Below are positions 7,575 through 16,700 of a stretch of DNA of 19,618 nucleotides, in pieces. The notes beneath the pieces are model-generated. The model was not told the origin of the DNA and ran no database searches. It saw only the letters and a list, made by a program, of their open reading frames with translations. Position numbers and translations under genes: made by a program. The stretch's first letter is position 1. Each line of letters starts with the position of its first letter. The DNA is taken from NCBI GenBank assembly GCA_965365345.1, contig CBDUBH010000067.1:1-19618 (forward strand). Reading direction: 5' to 3'. Source of the stretch: CBDUBH01 sp965365345. Lineage in GTDB: Bacteria > Bacteroidota > Ignavibacteria > Ignavibacteriales > SURF-24.

Positions 7575-9407
7575 TTAATATTTTAATCCGAATCCGTATT
7601 CAAATAGTGGTGAATAATTTGCATCACCATGATTTACCGGAACTTGTTCCATATTTTTTGGCCATGAATGCGGAAGTTTTCCTTTGAAATTATGATCACC
7701 AAAAAGCACATCTGTAACTCCGGTTCCTTCTGTTCCCGGTAACCAAGCAGCGATAAATGCATCTGTTTGATCAAGAACATTTTCAATTAACAATGGTCTT
7801 CCCGAAATTAAAATTGTTATAACCGGTTTTCCTGTTTTCTTTGCGGATTTAACAAGTTCAACATCTTCTTTTGAAAGTGAAAGATCTGAAATATCTCCCA
7901 TCATTTCGGCATAGGGTTTTTCACCAAGAACAACAACCACAGCATCAAATTCTTTTTCATTTGTTTTTCCGTTCTCAGAAAATGTAACTTTTGAATTCGG
8001 AACTGCATTTTTTATTGCGTTTAGAATTGTCGTTCCGGGAACTATATCACCATTTTTTCCTTGCCAGGTTATTGTCCAACCACCGCATTGTGCGCCAATA
8101 TCATCAGCGTTTTTACCAAGCACTAACAAGTTTTTAACATCTTTTGAAAGCGGTAATGCATTATTTTGATTTTTTAATAGAACGATTGATTCTCTTACGG
8201 CTTCGCGGGCAACTTCTCTGTGTTCTGGTGTACCAATATTTTTAGTCAAGCTTTTATTTGTAAAAGGATTTTCGAAAAGTCCTGATTCAAATTTTACTGC
8301 TAAAATTCTTTTTACCGCATCATTTATTCTTTCTTCTGAAACTTTGCCTTCTTTTACCAGATCATTTAAATGATTATAAAATTGAACATAATTGTTTTCA
8401 GCTTTTGGTCCGAATGGAATCATAACCATATCTAAACCGGCATTTATTGATTTTTCTATATCACTTCTATAATCACCTTCAAGCTGATCAATTGCAGCCC
8501 AATCAGAAACTAAAAATCCTTTAAAACCTAATTCATTCTTCAAAACATCAGTCAATAAATATTTATGTCCGTGTAATTTGTCTCCGTTCCAGCTGCTGAA
8601 AGAAACCATAATTGTTTTTGTATCTGCTTCAATTGCAGCTATGTAACCGGGTAGATGAATTTTTCTTAAAGTTTCTTCATCAACTTCGGTATTGCCTTGA
8701 TCTTTTCCATTTGTAGTTCCGCCATCGCCAACAAAATGTTTTGTACATGAAACAACTGCATTGGGTGCGGACAGATCTTCACCTTGCAAACCTTTTACAT
8801 AAGCGCTTCCGAGTTGTTCTGCTAATTCGGGAGTTTCACCGAAACTTTCGTAAGTTCTTCCCCATCTTTCATTTCTTGCAACTGCAACACATGGTGCAAA
8901 AGTCCAGTTCATTCCTGTTGCTCTGATTTCTTCGGCAGCTGCTTTTGCAACTCTTTCTACCAATTCCGGATTTCTTGTTGCACCTAATCCAATATTATGA
9001 GGAAAAATAACTGCGCCATGAACATTATTATGTCCGTGTACGGCGTCAATTCCATAAATTAGCGGAATTTTCAATCTTGTTTTTAAAGCATAAGGCTGAT
9101 AATTATCATACATTTCAGCCCAGCCTTTCGGAGTTATATCTTTTGGATCAGAATCACCGCCGCTTAACAAAGATCCGATATAATATTTTGTAATATCTTC
9201 CGGATTTTCCAAAGCAAGCATATCAACCTGAATCATTTGTCCTATTTTTTCTTCAATGGTCATTTGTGAAAGAAGTGAATCAACTTTTGCCGAAATCATC
9301 TTTTCTTTCATGTTCTGATTTTCTTTTTGATCCATTTTAACAAATCCCGTAAACGAAATTATGCTTATTGGTAATATTAACAGAAACAATAATTTTATTT
9401 TGTTCAT
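7575..9407 (-). CDS. GH3 beta-glucosidase / exo-beta-glucanase
   Basis: The 610-residue precursor has an N-terminal signal (about 1-20) and no lipobox, so it is probably periplasmic. The first TIM-barrel domain includes YGIDAVHGHNNVHGAVIFPH (118-137), RWGRTYESFGE (181-191), KHFVGDGGT (223-231) and the nucleophile Asp302 in FLVSDW. The second alpha/beta domain, from about 400, starts with ESIVLLKN and includes GEKPYAEMMGD (495-505), where Glu501 matches the acid/base glutamate of barley-type GH3 exo-glucanases. ISGRPLLIEN and WLPGTEG (555-561) follow. The short two-domain form without a fibronectin-like third domain also fits that subgroup, which removes glucose from the non-reducing end of beta-glucan oligomers. 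A strong AGAGGA site precedes the ATG. The gene follows the permease by 48 nt, as if the released glucose were passed directly to it. Confidence 0.93.
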   Translation of the reverse strand: MNKIKLLFLLILPISIISFTGFVKMDQKENQNMKEKMISAKVDSLLSQMTIEEKIGQMIQVDMLALENPEDITKYYIGSLLSGGDSDPKDITPKGWAEMYDNYQPYALKTRLKIPLIYGIDAVHGHNNVHGAVIFPHNIGLGATRNPELVERVAKAAAEEIRATGMNWTFAPCVAVARNERWGRTYESFGETPELAEQLGSAYVKGLQGEDLSAPNAVVSCTKHFVGDGGTTNGKDQGNTEVDEETLRKIHLPGYIAAIEADTKTIMVSFSSWNGDKLHGHKYLLTDVLKNELGFKGFLVSDWAAIDQLEGDYRSDIEKSINAGLDMVMIPFGPKAENNYVQFYNHLNDLVKEGKVSEERINDAVKRILAVKFESGLFENPFTNKSLTKNIGTPEHREVAREAVRESIVLLKNQNNALPLSKDVKNLLVLGKNADDIGAQCGGWTITWQGKNGDIVPGTTILNAIKNAVPNSKVTFSENGKTNEKEFDAVVVVLGEKPYAEMMGDISDLSLSKEDVELVKSAKKTGKPVITILISGRPLLIENVLDQTDAFIAAWLPGTEGTGVTDVLFGDHNFKGKLPHSWPKNMEQVPVNHGDANYSPLFEYGFGLKY

Positions 9408-9455
9408 GGCTTCCTCTTTAATTCTTACAATTTCAAATATTCTGTATTTTAAATT

Positions 9456-10772
9456 TTATTTTACTGCCAATTTATGTTCATGACCTTTTGCACCGTAATA
9501 CATAATGTATATATAGCAAACAGCAGGAATTATAAATGCAAGTTGAATTCCGATATTATCTGCCGCAAATCCTTGAAGCAATGGAATCAAAGCTCCTCCT
9601 ACAATTGCCGCACATAAAATTCCTGAGCCTTGTCCTGTATGTTTTCCTAGTCCATCAATTGCTAAGGTGAAGATTGTTGGGAACATAATTGAGTTGAATA
9701 ATCCGACAAGTAAAATACTCCACATCGCGATCTGTCCTGTTGTTAAAATTGATACAACAACAAGAAGTGCCGCCATTACAGCATTAAACGCCAATACTTT
9801 TCCGGGTTTTATTTTTCTTTGAACGGCAGCTCCGATAAATCTTCCTACCATTGCTCCGCCCCAATAAAATGAAACGAATTTTCCGGCTTCTGATTCAGGA
9901 AGTCCTGCAATATCAGGCTGACCAATATAATTCACTAAAAAACTACCTATTGAAACTTCAGCGCCAACATAAAGAAAAATTCCCAAAGCCCCTAAAACCA
10001 AATGTCTGTATTTCCATGCGCTTGAATTTTTATCATCTGAAAGAATATTTGCATTACTTCCTGAATCTGACGCTGCTTCAATTACGGGAAGTTTTATAAA
10101 AGCAAAGATAGCGGCAATTATAAATAATGCTGCGGCTAATCCCAAGTAAGGCATTTGCACTGCGCTTGCCTCTGCAATTTGATAAGCAGTTAATTCCTGA
10201 GAACTCATTTTGCTTATTTCGTCAGTGGTTTTTACAGCCATTGATAAAATCAATAACGATCCGAAGATTGGCGCAATTGTAGTTCCTAAAGAATTAAATG
10301 CCTGCGTTAAATTTAATCTGCTTGATGCTGTTTCAGGTTTTCCTAAAATTGCGACATAAGGATTTGCCGCAACCTGAAGAACGGTAATTCCACCCGCTAG
10401 AACGAAAAGTGCAAACAAAAATATTTCGTATGATCTTACTGCTGCAGCCGGATAAAAAGTCAAACATCCTATTCCGGCGGTAGCCAATCCTATTATAATT
10501 CCTTTTTTATATCCAACGCGTTCAACAATTTTTCCTGCGGGAATTGAAACTATAAAATAGGCTGCAAAAAAACTGAATTGAATTAACATTGCCTGAGTGT
10601 AATTCAATGAAAAGACAGCTTTAAGATGCGGTACCAAAATATCATTAAGCGCGGTAATAAATCCCCACATAAAAAACAGCGAAGTTAAAACCGTTAAAGC
10701 TCCCGTATAATTTTCGGGAACATACTTCTTTTCCCCTTTTTTTGTCTGTTCATTAACAGTAATTACATCCAT
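9456..10772 (-). CDS. Sugar:H+ symporter of the MFS, FucP/GluP (FHS) family
   Basis: The 438-residue protein is an inner-membrane carrier with about 12 membrane helices. It has the family signatures LFFMWGFITALNDILVPHLK (32-51), the MFS loop GKIVERVGYKKG (80-91), QVAANPYVAILG (133-144) and SRLNLTQAFNSLGTTIAPIF (151-170). This group carries L-fucose, glucose, galactose or N-acetylglucosamine with protons. Within a beta-glucan locus glucose is the expected substrate, which is inference from context. The ATG at 10772 is preceded by GGAGA. The gene lies 60 nt after the exported GH16 gene and 48 nt before the GH3 gene. Confidence 0.92.
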   Translation of the reverse strand: MDVITVNEQTKKGEKKYVPENYTGALTVLTSLFFMWGFITALNDILVPHLKAVFSLNYTQAMLIQFSFFAAYFIVSIPAGKIVERVGYKKGIIIGLATAGIGCLTFYPAAAVRSYEIFLFALFVLAGGITVLQVAANPYVAILGKPETASSRLNLTQAFNSLGTTIAPIFGSLLILSMAVKTTDEISKMSSQELTAYQIAEASAVQMPYLGLAAALFIIAAIFAFIKLPVIEAASDSGSNANILSDDKNSSAWKYRHLVLGALGIFLYVGAEVSIGSFLVNYIGQPDIAGLPESEAGKFVSFYWGGAMVGRFIGAAVQRKIKPGKVLAFNAVMAALLVVVSILTTGQIAMWSILLVGLFNSIMFPTIFTLAIDGLGKHTGQGSGILCAAIVGGALIPLLQGFAADNIGIQLAFIIPAVCYIYIMYYGAKGHEHKLAVK

Positions 10773-10832
10773 AAATTCTCCGTTTGTATTCTAAACATGA
10801 AACTAATATTTATATTATTTTTGAATTATTAA

Positions 10833-12662
10833 TCATTTTAAAAGAATCATTTTTTTTATTTGAGATTTTTGTTCTCCCTGAATTTGACAAAAGTAAACTC
10901 CTGAAGAAATCTCTTTGCCGCCATTATCTTTTCCGCTCCATAAAATTTCGTATGAACCGGGTTTTTTAAATCCGAGATCATCAGTAAAAACAGCATTTCC
11001 AAGTATATCAAAAATTTTCAATTTTATATTTTCTTCTTTTGATAACCTGAAAATTATTTTCGTTGAATTGTTAAAAGGATTCGGAAAATTTTGTTCAAGT
11101 ATAAATTCACCCGGAGTTATTGCTTCATTTTGAACTTCCGTAACAGAAACCTGTTCCAAAATTATTCCGCTTAAAATCGGATTATCAATTTTTGCCGTAA
11201 AATGAATGTTCAGGATATTATCTTTAACGGTAATTTGATTTACGCTTCTTTGGTAAGCATTATTTCTTCCCACGGATTTGTAAACATCCACATTTGCAAG
11301 AAGTTTAATTCCTTCAATCGAAATATCAAAAACTCTTCTGTTTTGTTGGAGGAAATATTTTTCCGCCATCAAAAAATTGATATTGTAAACTCCGTTAGGA
11401 ACATTAATATTATATTTTACTAAACCGTAAATTTCATCCCTGTAAATTTGGTCATCATCGGTTCTTGCAATAGAAAGAGTTGAATCAGATTGCGTAATTC
11501 TCCCATCCAAATATCCGTATTCTGAATTTTCGCTCAAGGGAAAGTCAGCAAGATAATCCAAATAAGAACTTCCGCCGATATTAATTTTTAAAGGAAAACT
11601 TAACTCTTCGGATTTCAAAAGATTTACTGATTGAGAAAGCAGAGTATTTTGATTTTCAGAATTATCTTTAATTTGATTTGCGGAAATTTGATAATCCGAA
11701 TTTTTATCAAAACCTGTTACTTTTAGATCAACGGTTTTCAAGTCGCTTTGCAATTTTGCCGAAATAATTTCAACTCCCGAAATTGAATAATTTGAAATAT
11801 TTTCTGCAGATGAAATTTCAAGTGCTTCGGTAAAATTTATTTTGATCAAATTTTCATTTAATGCTTTTGCCCATAAAATTTTGGGCACTGAATTATCAAC
11901 AAATCCGGTATTATTTAAATCAGTTAAACAGAGGATCATTTTTCCATCTTTGAAAACTACATTTTCTCTGATGAAATCAACTCTGTTTCCGTCAAAAGTG
12001 TGTGTTGCTTTATCCCAGCGTGTTTGATTCCAACTTTCAAATTCGTCATTCCATTTAAGCTTGAAATCATTGTTTGTACCGTAATTTCCGGTGCCGGGAA
12101 CAAATTCGTAATAACTTACAAAATCATAAAATGCAAATGCAGGAAGAACTTCCGGATTCCATTTACCTGCCCAGTTTGCGGCTTCGGGACTCCAAATGTT
12201 CATCATAATTTTTTGCGGCTTATTTAGTGAGGATATATGACTTCCGGTTTGTCTGTAAACTTCGATGCCGTCAATAAACCACGCAACATAATCCGGGGTC
12301 CATTCAAAAGCGTAAACATGAAAATCCGCATGTGGATTAAAATCAGTTAATGCATGACTTACATGATTGACCTGTCCCGGAGTTATCGTGTTAAATTGAA
12401 TATCATCGGAATACCTTCCCATAATTTCTATATCAATTTCGTTCCAATTATTTATGATATCCGTACCGTCATAAAAAGTAAAGAATGAAGCGAGCATTCC
12501 TTCCTTTTCGGCAGATTTAATTTTTGCTTCAAATCTGCCGTAAAGAAAGGATTCTTTCGTTCTTAGTTCGCCTCCCTTGTATGGTTTTGCATGAACATCA
12601 AGTTGAATTATCAGCAAAAACATTATAAAGATCGTAATTATTTGATTTTTGTTTTTTTTCAT
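10833..12662 (-). CDS. Circularly permuted GH16 lichenase-like beta-glucanase with Ig-like, malectin-like and T9SS domains
   Basis: The 609-residue precursor has a signal peptide (1-25). The GH16 domain (about 27-248) starts in mid-fold: GGELRTKESFLYGRFEAKIK (30-49) comes first, then the active site WNEIDIEIMG (nucleophile Glu75, Asp77, acid/base Glu79), FEWTPDYVAWFIDG (119-132) and NIWSPEAANWAG (155-166). The strands that begin ordinary lichenases follow at 200-247: KLKWNDEF, then TRWDKATHTFDGNRVD. The order matches the naturally permuted Fibrobacter succinogenes 1,3-1,4-beta-glucanase, as does the linker at 188-199 (PGTGNYGTNNDF). E-I-D-I-E without the extra residue points to mixed-linkage glucan as substrate. 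An Ig-like domain (about 259-347), a malectin-like domain likely to bind sugar (about 356-505) and a T9SS type A tail (from 522, NFPNPF to KKMILLK) follow. No clear ribosome binding site is seen. Confidence 0.92.
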   Translation of the reverse strand: MKKNKNQIITIFIMFLLIIQLDVHAKPYKGGELRTKESFLYGRFEAKIKSAEKEGMLASFFTFYDGTDIINNWNEIDIEIMGRYSDDIQFNTITPGQVNHVSHALTDFNPHADFHVYAFEWTPDYVAWFIDGIEVYRQTGSHISSLNKPQKIMMNIWSPEAANWAGKWNPEVLPAFAFYDFVSYYEFVPGTGNYGTNNDFKLKWNDEFESWNQTRWDKATHTFDGNRVDFIRENVVFKDGKMILCLTDLNNTGFVDNSVPKILWAKALNENLIKINFTEALEISSAENISNYSISGVEIISAKLQSDLKTVDLKVTGFDKNSDYQISANQIKDNSENQNTLLSQSVNLLKSEELSFPLKINIGGSSYLDYLADFPLSENSEYGYLDGRITQSDSTLSIARTDDDQIYRDEIYGLVKYNINVPNGVYNINFLMAEKYFLQQNRRVFDISIEGIKLLANVDVYKSVGRNNAYQRSVNQITVKDNILNIHFTAKIDNPILSGIILEQVSVTEVQNEAITPGEFILEQNFPNPFNNSTKIIFRLSKEENIKLKIFDILGNAVFTDDLGFKKPGSYEILWSGKDNGGKEISSGVYFCQIQGEQKSQIKKMILLK

Positions 12663-12695
12663 TTTTAGAAACTAAATAAACCGCAAAATTTTTAA

Positions 12696-13718
12696 TTAAA
12701 AAGTAACCGCCAAACTGAATTTCTGAACATTTTTCAATCTTCCGAAATCCTGATAAGCGTAATCGAAACGGACCCCGACATTTCCTAACAGTAATTGTTT
12801 TACTCCTAATCCCAATGCAAAAGAAGCTTCAGAATCTTCAAGGAAAAGCGAATTATATCCGCCTCTTAAAAATACCACGTCAAAAAAGGAATACTCACCA
12901 CCAATGTTGATGCTTTCATAATTATCAGAAGGATGTTGCGCATCAACTGCTAAAGTAAGTTTTTGGGTTTCGCTGAAGTTTGCTGTGTAACCCAATCCTA
13001 CTCTGAAATTAAGTGGAAGGGCCCATTCATCAGTTTGTATATTTGCAGGAATTTGATTGTTGTTACCGCTGCTGTAAATATCCGGATCATACAAAATCAT
13101 ATTTGAATTTCCGGTAAGCTGCATTTTGGTTCCGAAGTTTGTAATTGCCATTCCCAAAATAATACCGGCAAAAGGTGTTTTGTATTGAACTCCCAAATCC
13201 ATTGCAAAAGCTGTGGAACTCATTTTCCAAATATTTTGATGAACGAATTTAGGATTGAATCCTATCGAAAAATTATCAGTTAAATTAAGTGCGTAAGCAA
13301 TACTGAAAGCCGCATCGGCAGCAGAAAATATTTCTCCAGTGCCTTCCGGATTTTCAACTGTGGTAACTTTCATATCATCATAGTTTGATGAAATTACGCT
13401 AACGCCAACTGTACCTAAATCACCAAGATTATAAGAAGCAGCGAGAAAATTATATTCAACATCTGCCACCCATCTAGTGTGATCAAACATTACTCCGACT
13501 CCCTGCAATTTTGCCAATCCCGCAGGATTCCAAAAAAGCGCGCTTTGATCATCTGAAATGGAAACAAAAGCGCCACCCATAGCAGTAGCTCTGGCACCTT
13601 GGGCAATTGAAAGAAAAGGTGCGGCAGTTGTACCGCGTTTTGAAACTTTTGTTACAAGATCTTGCGCTGAAATTGCAGAAGAAAAAAGAAAAACGATTAT
13701 TAGTAATTTATTTAACAT
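12696..13718 (-). CDS. PorV/PorQ-family outer-membrane beta-barrel protein
   Basis: The 340-residue precursor has a signal peptide ending SAISAQ (about 1-19). The N-terminal block SIAQGARATAMGGAFVS (37-53) with DDQSALFWNPAGLA (56-69) is typical of the FadL-like PorV/PorQ group. The rest is alternating beta strands ending in aromatic FSLAVTF, as in outer-membrane barrels. PorV in the type IX system binds the C-terminal tails of exported proteins and passes them to the attachment complex; PorQ-type paralogues have related roles. Here it sits between two genes for proteins with T9SS-like tails, 13 nt after the first and 33 nt before the second. A dedicated export or display partner is thus plausible, as inference. 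A strong ribosome binding site (GGAGGAAT) overlaps the end of the upstream gene's spacing. Confidence 0.85.
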   Translation of the reverse strand: MLNKLLIIVFLFSSAISAQDLVTKVSKRGTTAAPFLSIAQGARATAMGGAFVSISDDQSALFWNPAGLAKLQGVGVMFDHTRWVADVEYNFLAASYNLGDLGTVGVSVISSNYDDMKVTTVENPEGTGEIFSAADAAFSIAYALNLTDNFSIGFNPKFVHQNIWKMSSTAFAMDLGVQYKTPFAGIILGMAITNFGTKMQLTGNSNMILYDPDIYSSGNNNQIPANIQTDEWALPLNFRVGLGYTANFSETQKLTLAVDAQHPSDNYESINIGGEYSFFDVVFLRGGYNSLFLEDSEASFALGLGVKQLLLGNVGVRFDYAYQDFGRLKNVQKFSLAVTF

Positions 13719-13731
13719 ATTTATTCCTCCG

Positions 13732-16700
13732 CTATTTGATTATGGCAAATTTGCCGATAAATTCGCCAATGCCGGGCGCATCAACATGATAAACATACAA
13801 TCCGTAAGCCACATCCATACCGTCTTCACTTACAAGATTCCACGATTCGGCACCATTTGAAATTTGCGAATCTCTGTTGATTGTTTTAACCAATGCGCCT
13901 GCTATTGTATAGATCCTGATCACGCATTTAGCGGGTAGGTTAGTAAAATCAATTCTTCTTTCGCCGCGTCCCGTGTAATTTAAGTTTCTTCTTTCCCAAA
14001 CCGCTGTTCCTATGTAAGGATTTGGAACTACACTTATTTTATTCAATTCGGTTTTTGCAAGTTCATCATCAATTGAAACAGGCTTAATTCCGAAAGTAAA
14101 GTAATCTCCGGTATTAAAAGGTTTTGTAGTTCTAATAAGATATTTGTCACCTGCTTCCGGATGTCTTGGCTCTTCATTCGGGTTCATTGAATTACCGTAA
14201 TAAAGTTTCCATGCAGTTCTATAATTTGAAATTGAAGGAGTTCCGACAAATTCAATAATTTGAATTTCATCTCCAATAGTTAATGATTGAGATAAATCTT
14301 TATCTTTAACTACGACTTTGGTCTTTAATCCGGTTGTTAAATTCATAACTTTAAAATTCACCGGAAATCTTGTATATACAGGTGGTGCATGGAAATATGA
14401 AGTATCTTGAGGAGTATCAAAAAATTGTACTTCATAATCTGCTGGCCATGGAACGCCTTTTTCAGTTGAAGGATCACCGGGAATCACTGTAATGTACAAA
14501 TTGCTGTTTCCTACTAACCAGCCGGTTGCAGTATCAATTATATTTACTGTTTTATCATTTAAGATCGTTACAGATACACCATCAAAAGGCTGGCTGAATT
14601 TGTTTGCTCCAATATTGCTTGAATCAACATCAGTGATAAGGGTATCTATAGTTCCGTTTAGATCTCTAAGAACCGAGTAAGAAGTTGTTGTATAATTATG
14701 AGCAGCTCCGGTTGCATTAAATAGAACATTATATTTTGCACCTTCTATAATTTCCGAAGGATTCAAAATATTAATATCCATTCTTCCTGTTCCCATACCT
14801 TCAGCTACTGCTGAAGTATTTCCGATAACTTGTGCGGGAATGTAGCCTGCAGAAGGAGCATTAGGTGTAACTACCGCTGTATTGATATCCGTAAATTTCA
14901 AATTACCTGCAAAATCTTCAGTAATTATTTTTGTGGTTTCTGTTGGTTGTAAACCTGTTGTGCCGAATTTAGGATCACCCATATCATAAGCAACTAGAGC
15001 ATAATAATATCTAACACCGTTTAGTACAGTTGTATCAATATATGAATGTTGTAAACCGGTATTACTTCCACGCCAGAAATGAGCACCATTAATTCCAACA
15101 GGATCAGGACCGGCAATACTGTCAATCAAATCCCATTGAGCAATCGGTTTCCAATATTTAGGTTCACCTTTTGAATCAGTGATAACTTTAATATCCTGAA
15201 ATTCAGCTTCCTGACTTCTGTAAAGAAGATATCCTTCAAAATCTTTTTTATATCCGAGTGTTGGATCATTTTTCTCAAAACCTAAAAACGCATCTCTTGA
15301 TTCTTCTGCTTTTGAATCCCAATACAAAAATACTTTCTTATCTCCGGGAACCGCAGTCAGAGTAGGAGTAATTGGAGGTTTAGAAAAATTATAATTTGCG
15401 TTATAGATTTGTTGAACGGTTTCTTTATTAAAAACTAAGTCTTCAAGATTACTTCCGAAAACCAATGCCATTGAAAATCTTTCACGTTTACCTTGATTTA
15501 ATGGGAACGGACCTGAAGCAAAAACCATACTGATGTTTGTATTTTGCACGGTAGTATCTGCAAATCCGCTCATCATTTTTTTCCACATAACTTCATCATT
15601 TTTAGGCCATCCGCCGGTTGGTCCTTTATCTGATAAAATGTAAATAGAAACAGCTGTTAAACCTATCTGATCGGATTCATCTTTATCTGTCATATCGAAA
15701 TTCGGTTCACCATGAGTAGGTAAACCATCCCCTTCTCCTAAATCAGGACCTGAATATTGAGGATCGAAAGGACCAACTCCATCTCTACCAACATCATTAT
15801 TTAAAGGCTCTGTACTATCCCAAGCACCATTTCCGTTTAGATCACTATATGCGAGCCAATCGCCATCGTTATCATTATTGTCATCTCTTCTTTCATCAAT
15901 CATTCCGTCTTCATCATCATCAATACCGTTTCCTCCGTTTCCGGGACTTTCCAAATAAGCATATCCGTAGTAGCCTGTTTTCCAATTTCCGGGTGTTCCC
16001 TTTCCATCAGAATCCCAAGCATAAGCTATATCAAGTTTTCTATCAAATAGTGCATTATCTCCGCCATCATTAGGACCGCCGACACCGCAATCAGTATAAA
16101 ATCCGAAAGCAGTTTTTTCATAATTGAAATCAGAAATATTTACAATATCATAATGCCAAAAGATTATATCTTCAGCAAGTACATGCGACCATTGAAATCC
16201 CCTTACTTCCATTCTTACTCCCAATCCGCCTCTATCTTGATCAGCAGCTATTGGAAAATAATTATAAGGCGCGCGGGTGAATTCTTTATCTTTCGAATCA
16301 TCAACAACATAGAATGTTTCAAAATCAGCATTGTTAACTCCTCTACCAAAATATCCGTACCAAAGTCCGTTCCATTCAGGAGTTAATTGTAACGCTGGCG
16401 GCCATGTTGCAGGAAAAGTACTTGGATCTTTATTGATCGCCGGTTTTTTTGAACTCGGTTCAACGTATCCAGGAACCGGCATAAATCCCCAAATTTCACC
16501 TGTATTAGGATCTCTATCCATTTCTTCGCGATAGTAAGATTGAACCGGATGAATTACCTGTCCGTTTGGTGCGGTTACTTCAGCAGCAACCAAAACAGAA
16601 ACACCATCAAGATAAGATTCACCGCTTCCTTTAGGCCACTCACCGGAAGGTGAATACGGCCACTGTGCAACCTCGCCAGTATTGTAAAATAAGGTTCGCA

